From positions 29,684,388 through 29,748,387 of the forward strand of contig NC_089823.1 of the NCBI RefSeq assembly GCF_035046505.1: a stretch of DNA of 64,000 nt, read 5' to 3'. The DNA comes from Tiliqua scincoides (taxonomy: Eukaryota > Chordata > Lepidosauria > Squamata > Scincidae). Under the pieces are notes generated by a model, which had not been told where the DNA came from, did not search any database, and saw only the letters and a program-made list of their open reading frames with translations. The position numbers were made by a program, and so were the translations under genes. Shown here in pieces: positions 22,345 to 31,552 of this stretch. How positions within the stretch are numbered: the first letter of the stretch is position 1; every line of letters starts with the position of its first letter.

Positions 22345-22556
22345 AGATTAACAAGTTGTGAGTTCCTGCACCTATTTTTTTTTACAAAAAAAGCACTGTC
22401 AATAGGTGTATTCATTTCATAGCCCTGCTTCACATTGAAATTTTTTATGTTACAGATGGACAAAAGCAAAAAAATAGAAAAAATTAAAAAAAATCCTTTA
22501 TGTAGAACACCTCCCCCCCACATACATACACAGAAAGATTACTGTATACTCAACAG

Positions 22557-23097
22557 TGCAATTCTAGCTTGTGATGGAACAGGCAGGGCCTGCTGTATCC
22601 AATGCAAGATAGGGGCCCAAAGTGGTTCAGCCGGCAGCAAGGGGAAACTCTTTTCCTTACCCCGGGATAAACCACTGCAGCCCCAATGGGTCTCCTCAGA
22701 CTTGCGCCACCTCTGGAGAGCAAGGAGAGTCCGAGGAGAGCGGAACGGCTTGCAGCCTCTCCACACTGCTTGGGAAACAGGGGCTAGGATCCAGCATATT
22801 TGCTAAGTCCCAGCCCTGCCTCCTGCTCCCCACCCACCTGCCCCCAGAACCCGTCTCCGCCCACCCTCCCCCTGCCCTGGAAGGCCTCCCTCCCGCCACC
22901 TACCCACCCACCCCAGAAACTTGCTGAGTCGGTGTAAGAGTTGGTGGATTCAGCCTCTGTGGGCCGGTTCATGTCCCTGCACTGGTGCAGCCAACTCTAG
23001 AGGAGGCATAAATGTGCTTTACAGCATGTTTGCGACCCTCCTGGGCCGGTACAAGGGACTTGTGCTGGCCCAAGTGCGAGTTAGGATTGCGCCCTAA
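22557..23097. mobile_element. Long CAATCCTA MITE family, copy 3
   Basis: Left end GTGCAATTCTAGCTTGTGAT, right end GTTAGGATTGCGCCC. Interior landmarks GGGGAAACTCTTTTCC and TGCGCCACCTCTGGAG match the other copies. The right half is C-rich. No transposase. Confidence 0.72.
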
Positions 23098-23306
23098 ATG
23101 TATAAGCAGTTTACACAGGAAAAATATTAGCTGCTTAAGGTAATATGTTGTTACCTTATACAGATTCAGATCACTGGTCTATCCAGGGCTGACCAAGCCT
23201 GCCTGCTACTTGTGGCAGTATGACAAATGCTGCCCCCCTTTAACTGGTGACATGTCAGCTTCGCTCCTCCCACCCCCGGATTAGAAAGTAGAGTGGTAGG
23301 CTAGAG

Positions 23307-23488
23307 CAGTCGTTCCTAAACTTTTTTGACTGGCGGCTCCCTTGACCTACTGGGCAATTGGCTCCCCATTAGGGCTACAATCCTATACATTGTATAGGGT
23401 GGCTGGTTTATTGTGAGGATTCCACGGCTCTCCTGGCTGGTTTATGTGGCTCCCCAGGGAGCCACGGCTCACAGTTTGGGAACCACTG
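23307..23488 (+). mobile_element. hAT (Buster-type) element, 182 bp
   Basis: Ends CAGTCGTTCCTAAACTT and AGTTTGGGAACCACTG are inverted repeats. The 8-bp duplication GGCTAGAG at 23299-23306 and 23489-23496 is perfect. Confidence 0.92.
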
Positions 23489-23735
23489 GGCTAGAGGGTT
23501 GGAGATGTTCTGACATATCACACTCCTCTCTTTCACATGTCCTCTTTGGTTCTATTTCTGTCTTCCTTTTCTAATCCAGGGAAGGGAGCAGTGGAGATGA
23601 GGGGGCATATAGAGGTAGGTACCATCTGCTGCCTTAGGCAACTGTCTCAGTTAACCGCATGGATGGGCCTGTCCTGGACCATCTAGCCCACCATTATTTG
23701 TCACTCAGCTTTTGACTGGTTGTGGTTCTCCATGG

Positions 23736-23739
<4 letters not shown>

Positions 23740-23789
<50 letters not shown>
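23740..23789. repeat. (AG)25 microsatellite
   Basis: Fifty bases of uninterrupted AG. It gives Glu-Arg and Ser-Leu repeat frames on the two strands, which are not genes. Confidence 0.98.
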
Positions 23790-23792
<3 letters not shown>

Positions 23793-23853
23793 TCCCAGAG
23801 CATGTTACCTGTGGCACATTAACTGGAGATGTTGGCAAATTGAACTTTGGACA

Positions 23854-23942
23854 TTCTGTCTGCAAGGCATATTCTCTGCTGTTGCTCCTCACTACCAGAA
23901 ATAGTGAGGAGCAACAGCAGAGCACATGCCTTGCAGACAGAA
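23854..23942. repeat. 89-nt near-perfect inverted repeat (hairpin)
   Basis: Arms 23854-23894 and 23902-23942 are each 41 bp and pair at 39 of 41 positions; the loop is 7 nt (CCAGAAA). No transposon ends are seen. It lies in unassigned DNA 65 bp after the (AG)n tract. It could fold as a long hairpin if transcribed. Confidence 0.9.
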
Positions 23943-24111
23943 AGCTAATCAGCATGTTAGAAAAGTGGCAACACGTCTGGCATAACTATAGGTACTGGGC
24001 TTTCAACTGGATCCTCCACACATTTTGTGTCATGCATATTAGATGGGAGGGTGATGAATGTGTTTCAGCTACACAAAGCTGCTGGGAGGGGCTGTCTTGA
24101 GCTTTAGGGAA

Positions 24112-24285
24112 GATTTAGGACTCAATCCTATCCAACTTTACAGGCCTGATGCAGAGGTTCCAACACAGAGCGCACTGCATTCTGCAGTCAGGGAGGCCTT
24201 CTCAAGGTAAGGGAATGTTTGTTCCCTTACTTCAGGGCTGCATTGCAGCTGTATCAGCACTAGAAAGTTGGATTGGGTCCTAAAT
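24112..24285. mobile_element. Mid-size CAATCCTA MITE, palindromic
   Basis: Ends ATTTAGGACTCAATCCTATC and GGATTGGGTCCTAAAT are inverted repeats. The middle has GGGAATGTTTGTTCCC. Related copies: 9336, 35247, 40658. Confidence 0.8.
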
Positions 24286-24773
24286 CTGCAGATGAGGTCC
24301 AACTCCATTTCTCCAGTCACCAGACGTAGCAGTCTCATCTTTGGATCATTACCTAAGGCTGGTCAAGGGCTGGACAAAAAGGCAAACAAATTACAACACA
24401 GAATCTCTCTTACATTGAGTAATGCAAGAACAGCAGTAGATATGCCTGCTTGGGATGAGGCCAGCGCACTCCTTCTGAAAAAGCAGGCTGGATTTGACCC
24501 ACTCCTTCGATTCCCAAGCAAAGTCTCCCAAGCAAGGGAGCATGTTTATTAGCTTTGGCTGATACTCCAGCTATGCTGTTCCTTGGAGAAGAGTGGCCTT
24601 ACCACTGCTATGCGTTCTCTGGTAAACTGCTGCCTAGGGCTGAAGTTCTCTGCAATTAATGCATCTTCGATGTTCCTGTTATTTGCACCTTCCATAGGGA
24701 CAGCCGTGCGAGTCTGTTGCTGTGAATGCAGCACCTTAAAGACCAAATCTGTTATTTTAACATAAGCTTTAGT
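24286..24773. other. Non-coding DNA
   Basis: No gene is supported. Two frames on opposite strands have no recognisable content. Confidence 0.5.
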
Positions 24774-25145
24774 AAGAACATAAGAAGAGCCCTGCTGGAT
24801 CAGGCCAAAGGCCCATTAGTCCAGCTTCTTATATCTCACACTGGCCCAAAAGATACATAAGGGAGCACACCAGACAACAGACCTGCATCCTGGTGCCACT
24901 CCCTAGCAACTGGCATTCTGAGGTAACCTCCTTCTGAAGCCAGGAGGTTGCACATATCTGTCATGGCTTGTAATCTGTGAAGGACTTTTTCTCCAGAAAT
25001 TTGTCCAATCCCCTTTTAAAGGCATCCAGGCCAGATGCCATAATCTCATCCTGTGGCAAGGAGTTCCACAAACCAATTACGTGCTGGGTAAAAGAATATT
25101 TTCTTTTGTCTGTCCTAACTCTCCCAACACTCAGTTTTCATGGAT
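24774..25145 (-). mobile_element. CR1-clade LINE, 3' end
   Basis: TAAGAACATAAGAAGAGCCC opens the copy on the plus strand, followed in antisense by the family 3' UTR and the last codons of ORF2. It is 5' truncated within 700 bp of the RFXAP coding start. Confidence 0.85.
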
Positions 25146-25177
25146 GAAACTAATTTATTGAGTGGACACTCAATTTA

Positions 25178-25412
25178 CAACCGAATCCTATGCATGTCTA
25201 CTCAGAAGTAAACTCCCATTAAATTCAATGGGACCTATTCCCAGGTAAGCATGCATAGAGGATTGCAGCCCTAGTGGACTACAGTCCCCTATTGGAATTG
25301 TCCAGGCACACAGATTAAGACCCCAAGACTATGTGTGCCTACTCAGAAGTAAGTCCCACTGTAGTCGATGGGGCTTACTCCCAGGTAAGTGGATAGGGCT
25401 GCAACCGCAGCC
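25178..25412. mobile_element. Two 95-bp palindromic MITEs upstream of RFXAP
   Basis: Copies at about 25178-25273 (CCGAATCCTATGCATG to GGATTGCAGCCC) and 25318-25412 (CTACTCAGAAGTAAGTCC, GGGGCTTACTCCCAGG). They end where the CpG-rich promoter begins. Confidence 0.8.
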
Positions 25413-25419
25413 TTGCCAT

Positions 25420-25804
25420 CAAAGGTCAAGCTGCCTGCCAAGGCTTCGCGTCCAATCACCAGAAAGCAGACGAGGATGACGTCAAAGGCAGGCGAGTCCC
25501 CGCCCACTCTCAGAGCGCAGACGTCAATCATCTCACGCAAATCCGAACGGCAACGGCCCAACATTGGACGTGACGTCGGCGGCTTAGTTTGCGCATGCGC
25601 TATAGAGGCAACGCACGGTTCGTCGTTGCGCCTGCGCAGATTGCCGAATGTCCCTCAACGGTCGGTGCGCGCGCGAGAGCTCTGTCTCTGGTGCGCCTGC
25701 GCACATCGCGCAAGGTCCCACGACGGCGCGCGCGGTGTCTCTGACGCGCCTGCGCGGTAGCACTCAACCTGTCACCGCCGTGGCGGGCTAGTTTCGCCGT
25801 TGCT
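25420..25804 (+). promoter_or_regulatory. RFXAP: RFXAP promoter, CpG-rich, with CRE, CCAAT and NRF1-like sites
   Basis: The G+C and CpG content rises sharply here and stays high through exon 1. A perfect cAMP response element TGACGTCA lies at 25477-25484, with a half-match GACGTCAA at 25520-25527 and TGACGTCG at 25571-25578. CCAAT lies at 25452-25456 and its inverse ATTGG at 25563-25567. Four NRF1-like palindromes follow: GCGCATGCGC (25591-25600) and GCGCCTGCGC at 25628-25637, 25693-25702 and 25746-25755. No TATA box is seen, as expected of a housekeeping CpG-island promoter. Some of these sites may lie in the 5' UTR. Confidence 0.75.
25648..25791 (+). promoter_or_regulatory. Possible upstream ORF before RFXAP
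   Basis: An ATG at 25648 opens a 47-codon frame ending TAG at 25789-25791, in a different frame from RFXAP. If the transcript starts upstream of it, it would stop scanning ribosomes just before the RFXAP frame. The transcription start is not known. Confidence 0.35.
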
Positions 25805-26407
25805 GTGGCAGCTGCGGCCCTTCGAGGCCTGGCTGCGAGGCCCTCAGGCGGGACGGAGGCCCCCGGGGGTGCTGGCGGCAGCTCCGCCGCTTTCTCTTCG
25901 GCGTCCCCTTCCCCGCCGCAGCCGCTGACGCTGCTGGTGATGCAGCCCTGCGGCGGCGGGGACGGGGAGGCGGCGGGCGCCGTGCTGCAGCGCGCGCAGG
26001 CGGCCTCCGAGGCGCCCCCCGCGCAGGGCAGCCTCATGCTCTTCTATGGGCTGGGCGCCGCCGGCGAGGCCGAGGCCGAGGGCGAGGCGGCGGGGGGCGG
26101 CGGCGAGAGCGCGGGTAGCCCCGGCCTGGAGGACGCGGACGACGAGGACGAGAGCGGGGCGCAGTCGGGGGGCGGCGGCTGCAAGAGCTGCACCTACCAG
26201 GGCTGCAGCGAGACCACCACGCAGGTGGCCAAGCAGCGCAAGCCCTGGATGTGCAAGAGGCACCGCAACAAGATGTACAAGGACAAGTACAAGCGCAAGA
26301 AGAGCGACCAGGCCCTGGGTGGGGGCGCGGGGGCCGGCGCAGGCGGCGGAGCCGGGGCTGCAGGAGCCCCCGCTCAAGGCGCTTCAGGAGGCGGCGGGAG
26401 GGTGGAG
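25805..26407 (+). CDS. RFXAP: RFX-associated protein, coding exon 1
   Basis: RFXAP joins RFX5 and RFXANK in the nuclear RFX complex that binds the X box of MHC class II promoters. Exon 1 encodes the low-complexity N-terminal part: LTLLVMQPC (about 41-49) conserved with mammals, a Gly/Ala/Glu-rich acidic stretch (about 86-120), and the conserved block CKSCTYQGCSETTTQVAKQR (126-145) with KPWMCKRHRNKMYKDKYKRK, a Cys/His-containing basic segment that serves as the nuclear localisation region. Exon 1 ends GTGGAG|GTAAGG at 26407. The start is uncertain: the in-frame TGA at 25742-25744 is followed by no ATG until 25940 (the Met of LLVMQPC). GTG at 25805, with G at -3 and G at +4, gives a 273-residue protein, close to the 272 of human. 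ATG at 25940 would give 228. Confidence 0.9.
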
Positions 26408-26469
26408 GTAAGGAGCAGGCCAGGAAGGGAGAGGCCTGATGCCCAGCTGGCGGCCCATTGATTTTTTAC

Positions 26470-27082
26470 CCAGCCTATGATTAGACTTTGGAACTCCTTG
26501 CCACTGGATGCGGTGATGGCGTCTGGCCTGGATGCCTTTAAAAGGGGGCTGGACAAACTTCGGGAGGGAAAGTCCATCCTGGGTTACAAGCCCTGATGGG
26601 TATGTGCAGCCTGCTGGTTTTGGAAGGAGGCTACTTCAGAAGGCCGGTTGCAAAGGAGAGCACCAGGGTGCTGGTCTTTTGTTGTCTGTGTGCTCCCTGA
26701 GGCATCTGGTGGGCCACTGTGAGATACAGGAAGCTGGGCTGATACATGGGCCTTTGGCCTGATCCAGTGGGGCTGTTCCTATGTAATTAGTCTGTGGAAC
26801 TCCTTGCCACAGGATGTGGTGATGGCACCTGGCGTAGTTGCCTTTAAAAGAGATTGGACAGGTTTCTGGAGGAAAAGTCCTTCACGGGTTACAAGTCATG
26901 ATAGGTATGTGCAAGCACCTGACTTTAGGCTGCCTCAGAATGCCAGATGCGAGGGGGAGCACTGGGATGCAGGTCTCTTGCCGTCTTGTGTGCTCCTTGA
27001 AGCACTTGGTGGGCCACTGTGAGATACAGGAAGCTGGCCTAGATGGGCCTTTGGCCTGATCCAGCAGGGATCTTCTTATGTC
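26470..27082 (+). mobile_element. Two CR1 3' ends in tandem
   Basis: Copy one (about 26480-26786) and copy two (about 26787-27082) each hold the last ORF2 codons (CTTTGGAACTCCTTGCCACT and CTGTGGAACTCCTTGCCACA) and the 3' UTR through GGCCTGATCCAG. They lie in the same orientation head to tail, straight after exon 1 of RFXAP. Copy one lacks a clean TTCTTATG tail (CTGTTCCTATGT). Confidence 0.85.
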
Positions 27083-27355
27083 CCATCTGAAAGCAGAACA
27101 CACAAGGGTTGCCTATCAAGGGAGCAAACTGTGGGCTCTGCATTCCCTTTGCTGAGGCTCTGGAGGAGATCATCCTGTCTCCAGTTTGTCACTTCTGTGG
27201 GTGTGTGTGTGTTTGCTTGATTGATATCCTGCTGTTCTCCCAAAGGCATGGGAGTTCCTGCAGTGAAAAACAATCCTTGTTTCTCTTACACTGGTAGTGC
27301 TTTCTGGTATAATGACAGTATAGTTCCATCTTTTAAGATTTGCCACCCTCTAAAG

Positions 27356-28033
27356 CAGTGTATCTCAACCAGTGGTACAGATACCACCAGTAGTACTTGA
27401 GGTGGTATCTGGTGGGTACTCATGGGACGCCTGGACACCTGCCATCCAGCAGCAATATCAGAAATGCAATACAACGAACAGTGGTAGAAGGCTCCAAAGC
27501 ATGCTTTTCTGCACTCAGAAAAGCCCTCCTGTGCACCCTGAGCCTCTTACTGGTGTTTGTCACATCACATCTGGCCTCCGAACCCAAAGTAACTGGCAAT
27601 GATGTCACAGCCAGTTACTTCTGGTGGGACTTTGAATAGTGATACGTGAATTAGTACAGGGGTGTCAAACCCGTTTCATACCGAGGGCCAACTGGCATTC
27701 ATGATGCCTGCTGAGGGCTGGAAGTGATGTCGTTAGGCAGGAAGTGATGTCATTAAACAACTCATAACCAAAAATAAGCACTTTTTCTCACTTAGGAATC
27801 CATTAACTACAAATGACAAAAGAGAAAACCCACAAATCTTTGTCATATGTCAAGATATGTGAGAGCCCAATTTTTGTGGGGCTGTCTTTTTAGCAGTAAC
27901 ACCTTAGCACTGCTCAGCAGCTAAGAGCCTGAGGGCCGGATAAAAAGCTTCCACGGGCCGCATCCAGCCCCCCGTGCCTTATGTTTGACATCCCTGAATT
28001 AGTACAATGGAGGACAAATGTTGAGAAACACTG
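27356..28033 (+). mobile_element. hAT (Buster-type) element with another hAT nested in it
   Basis: Ends CAGTGTATCTCAACC and GTTGAGAAACACTG. Target duplications CTCTAAAG (27348-27355) and CTTTAGAG (28034-28041) match at 6 of 8. The nested element occupies 27657-27996. Confidence 0.82.
27657..27996 (+). mobile_element. Nested hAT element, 340 bp
   Basis: Ends CAGGGGTGTCAAACCCG and TATGTTTGACATCCCTG; perfect 8-bp duplication AATTAGTA at 27649-27656 and 27997-28004. A related copy lies at 47529-47798. Confidence 0.93.
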
Positions 28034-28043
28034 CTTTAGAGAA

Positions 28044-28612
28044 GCGTTTCTCAACATTTGTCCTCTGCCATACCACTTCACATGGTCAGCCTATTCAAAG
28101 TGTCACTGGAATTAACCAAAAGTAATGTAATTGCCAGTCACATTGGGTTGGGAGGTTAAATGCAATGTGACAAACACCAGTAACAGGCTCACGGTGGATG
28201 GGAAGGCTTTTTCAAGTGTGGAAAAGCTTGCTTTGGAGTTCTGCCCACTGAGCCAAGGCTCCTTCTGCTGTTTGTTGTGTCACGTTCCTGGTCTTACTGC
28301 CAGGCAGTAAATACCACCAGACACCACTTCAAATACAGGGTGGAGAGCCAGGGTGTCGTAGTGGTTTCGGAGGTGAACTTAGGCCTGGAAGATCCAGGTT
28401 CAAATCGCCCCTCAGCCACGAAGCTTCCTGAGTGACTTTGGGCCAGTCACTTTCTCTCAGCCTCACCTACCTCAGGGTTGTTGTGAGAACAAGAAGGAGG
28501 GGAGCAGCTGTGTACACTGCCCTGAGCTCTTTGGAGGAAGGGCGGTATAAAATGTGAAGAATAAAATAATAAATAAGTACCACTGGTGGTACCCATACCA
28601 CTGGTTGAGAAA
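28044..28612 (-). mobile_element. hAT element, inverted relative to its neighbour, with a SINE inside
   Basis: It starts GCGTTTCTCAACATTTGTCC and ends CACTGGTTGAGAAAGC, the reverse of the copy at 27356-28033; only 10 bp separate them. The outermost bases of both ends differ from the usual CAGTG. A SINE at 28345-28576 splits it. Confidence 0.75.
28345..28576 (+). mobile_element. tRNA-derived SINE (squamate type)
   Basis: A tRNA-like head carries an A-box-like TAGTGGTTTCGG and a B-box GGTTCAAATCG. The body has GGGCCAGTCACTTTCTCTCA and GGGTTGTTGTGAG, and the tail is an AATAA-rich run. It resembles the Squam1/Sauria-type SINEs; the exact name is not certain. Confidence 0.82.
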
Positions 28613-28797
28613 GCAGCATGTTATGTTTTTTATTTGTTATGGTGGTTTTTTTTTAACATAGCTTCTTTGAGAAGCTTAACTTAAAGGAAAGGTTAAAAAT
28701 CTTTAAGTAAACATGGTCAGTCCTATTGCAAATTAAGCAGTGCATTCTCTGGGAGTGGAAATGCTTTTAGGATACTGTTTTTCACTGGTTGCACCTT

Positions 28798-28955
28798 ATA
28801 AGAACATAAGAAGAGCCCCACTGGATCAGGCCAAAGACCCATGTAGTCCAGCTTCCTGTATCTCACAGTTGCCCACCAGATGCCTCAGGACACAAGACAA
28901 CCTGCATCCTGGTGTCCACCCTTGCATCTGGCATTCTGCGGTAGCCTTCTCCTCA
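28798..28955 (-). mobile_element. CR1-clade LINE, 3' end scrap
   Basis: ATAAGAACATAAGAAGAGCC followed in antisense by the 3' UTR as far as GGCATTCTGCGGTAGCC. Confidence 0.85.
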
Positions 28956-29842
28956 TTTCCTGCCTGACTTTGTATTTCGCAGTGAATTGAAGAGATGCTA
29001 GGAATGAACAGAACAGTTCTTGATACAATGACCTGTGTCTTGCGATAGTCTGAGGCTTGGCACATTGATTCCTGTGTCTTAGCACCATTTGCTCACTTTT
29101 TTCAGCATTCATGTTTGCCCTAGTTTATGCCCATGTTGACTGGTATATGCTGTGGAAGACTCTTAAGTGTGAACAGGTGGCATTTGCTTCTCAGTGCTGG
29201 GGACCCACAGTGCTTTGTAGGTCTGTCCTGCAGATGGACAAGGACTGCATATTTTCTGATGGCTTCTAGGATTAGGTCACAAATTAGTTGTCTCCTGACA
29301 CAGGTCTGTTTCAGCTCAGATTTCCTCAGCAACCACCATTGCTAGAACAGTTCTTGTCCTGACCCTTTTATACAGAAGAAACAAAAAGTTTGACTGACTT
29401 GTAGGGTACAGTTAGGTAAAGCATGCTCAACAGAGTGTAATACTGAGAATTTGCTGAAGTATGGTTAGATCTGTTTTGACTACATACCGTAGCTATGACC
29501 TCTTTGCTGTGATACTATAGACACATTATTTAGAAAAAAATTGTATGTGAAGTGATGGCCTTAAAAGTATTACATAACTATGTTTTCAGTTTTTCAGGGG
29601 TACTTCTACACTACAAACTTTAAACTGGTTTGAACCTGGTACGAAATGAGTTTTGATATTACGGCTTCCCCAAAGTAGCCCTTTGTTTTTGTTCCTATTT
29701 GTTCTGTTGCTATGGTGTTTCCATGATGGTGTTTAATGTTTGGGAATTTTTATTTCTTTATTGTCCTCTTTTATGTTCAACTTGAGAGTCCTTTTGGGTG
29801 GAAAAGTGTCTTACAACTTTTTACATAATTACTGTAAATATG

Positions 29843-30285
29843 TAAGAACATAAGAACAGCCCTGCTGGATCAGGCCATAGACCCACCTAGTCCAGCTTCC
29901 TGTATCTCACAGTGGCCCACCAAATGCCCTAGGGAGCACACCAGATAACAAGAGACCTGCATCCTGGTGCCCTCCCTTGCACCTGACATAGCCCATTTCT
30001 AAAATCAGGAGGTTGCACATACACATCATGACTTGTAACCCATAATGGATTTTTCCTCCAGAAATTTGTCTAGTCGCCTTTTAAAGGCATCTAGGCCAGA
30101 TGCTGTCACCACATCCTGCGGCAAGGAGTTCCACAGACCAACCACACGCTGAGTAAAGAAATATTTTCTTTTGTCTGTTCTAACTCTCCCAACACTCAAT
30201 TTTAGTGGATGTCCCCTGGTTCTGGTGTTAAGTGAGATTGTAAAGAGCATCTCTCTATCCGCTCTATCTTTCCTGGCCATATAAT
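29843..30285 (-). mobile_element. CR1-clade LINE, 3' end
   Basis: TAAGAACATAAGAACAGCCC opens the copy; antisense codons 30280-30026 give DREMLFTISLNTRTRGHPLK and onward to the ORF2 end. It lies about 250 bp before RFXAP exon 2. Confidence 0.88.
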
Positions 30286-30531
30286 ATTTATTACATATAT
30301 ATTGACTTCCATGTTTAGATTTTCAGAAGGATAGTTGGCAAATAGAAAAGTTGGTAATTACATAGAAATACCTTTGTGCTTTGAAAGGAAATACCTTTCA
30401 AGAAGAGGTAGTAGGATGATGTCTAGGGAACTTCCCCCTAAGGTGAATTGAACTGAATGAATACAATTTCATTGTATGAAATACACTGATGAATACAATT
30501 TGAGGTTTTGTCTTTGTTTTTCTGTGCTCAG

Positions 30532-30639
30532 GATTGCACTGAAAGTTCGGTTTCTGCATCAAAGCAAAGAACAGGTTCTATTGGAGATCGGCCAGCAAAA
30601 CCTACACTTTTGGAACAAGTATTGAACCAGAAAAGATTG
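30532..30639 (+). CDS. RFXAP: RFXAP coding exon 2
   Basis: The 108-nt exon (36 codons, phase 0 on both sides) lies between GTGCTCAG and GTAAGT. It encodes DCTESSVSASKQRTGSIGDR then PAKPTLLEQVLNQKRL, the start of the conserved C-terminal domain through which RFXAP binds RFXANK and RFX5. KQRTGS and the PTLLEQVLNQKRL helix are the same as in mammals. Exon 1 (ends GAG) joins in frame. Confidence 0.96.
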
Positions 30640-31093
30640 GTAAGTGCTTTAGGTCTGTGAAGGAAAAAGCTTCAACAAGAGGGTTTTTTTTTAAGTTTTT
30701 TTTTTTTTTGCAAGAATGCTTACTGTTAAAAAAGTTTTGTATAACAAGAAATGACAACACTGCGAATGTGCACATTCCTTTGCATACTTTAAAAATCAGA
30801 AAATAGCATGGACCTAAGTAATGTCTAGCTACATTACTATGCAGTGCATGTTTTTCAGAGATCCAGTTTTCCAGGGACTGAACTTTGTTGCCATACCAAA
30901 ATGTATGGTTGCAGGACCCTGCCCCTCTGCTTCAGTATGTTCACTTAGAAGTAAGTCTCGCAGTGTTCAGTGAAGGTACAGCATGCATAGGCTGGTAATC
31001 CTAGCCCCTGACTTCATGCAAAGTCTTCATGCAGAGTCAGAGACAATCTTCTGCTCCCTGCTTAGCTTCAGGTTTGGAACTGAGAGCATAGTG

Positions 31094-31441
31094 CTGCGGT
31101 TTTCAAACTCCCAGGGAATTAGAAAGCCACAGTAAGTTCTTACAGGGATGGGGGGAGGCAGCGGTGCGATTCCCGGGATTGCACCGCTCGGGGGGGGGCT
31201 GCAGGGGCTTACGTACACTTACCAGAGCCTCCTGCAGCCTCCTGGGGTTGCAGGGAGCCGTGTGACTGTCTGCAGAGCTCCCTGAAGCTTCAAAAGTGAA
31301 AGTGGAGCGATTGCACTCCACTTTCGGTTTAGCAATCCCGGGGATTGTGCTGCTGCCTCCAGGTTGCCCCCGCCCCTTAAGGGGAAACAGGCCAGGGGCC
31401 ACAGGCTGGGGCGTCACGACGCTCTAGTCTGAAAAGCCCTG
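31094..31441. mobile_element. hAT (Buster-type) element, 348 bp
   Basis: Ends CTGCGGTTTTCAAACTC and GTCTGAAAAGCCCTGG are worn inverted repeats; the 8-bp duplication GCATAGTG at 31086-31093 and 31442-31449 is perfect. The interior is GC-rich with its own palindrome (GATTCCCGGGATTGCACC and AGCAATCCCGGGGATTGT). Confidence 0.82.
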
Positions 31442-31552
31442 GCATAGTGGGTATGAATAGTCATTGAACCTTATCACAGCTGTGGGGACTGTCCCTGCCC
31501 ACTCTCCTTATCCAGCTCCAAATTTGGATCTGAAAAGGAAACAAAACATTAC

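Larger units (their letters stand above)
26408..30531 (+). other. RFXAP: RFXAP intron 1
   Basis: About 4.1 kb between GTAAGG and a TTTTCTGTGCTCAG acceptor. It is packed with transposons: two CR1 ends, two hAT elements with a third nested inside, a SINE and two more CR1 ends. The part at 28956-29842 shows nothing recognisable. Confidence 0.9.

Noticed and set aside
23701-24100. Frames with Glu-Arg or Ser-Leu repeats
   Set aside because: Products of the (AG)25 microsatellite.
25844-26439. Long GC-rich frames on both strands over RFXAP exon 1
   Set aside because: Overlapping alternative frames of a GC-rich exon; only the 25805 frame matches RFXAP and joins exons 2 and 3.
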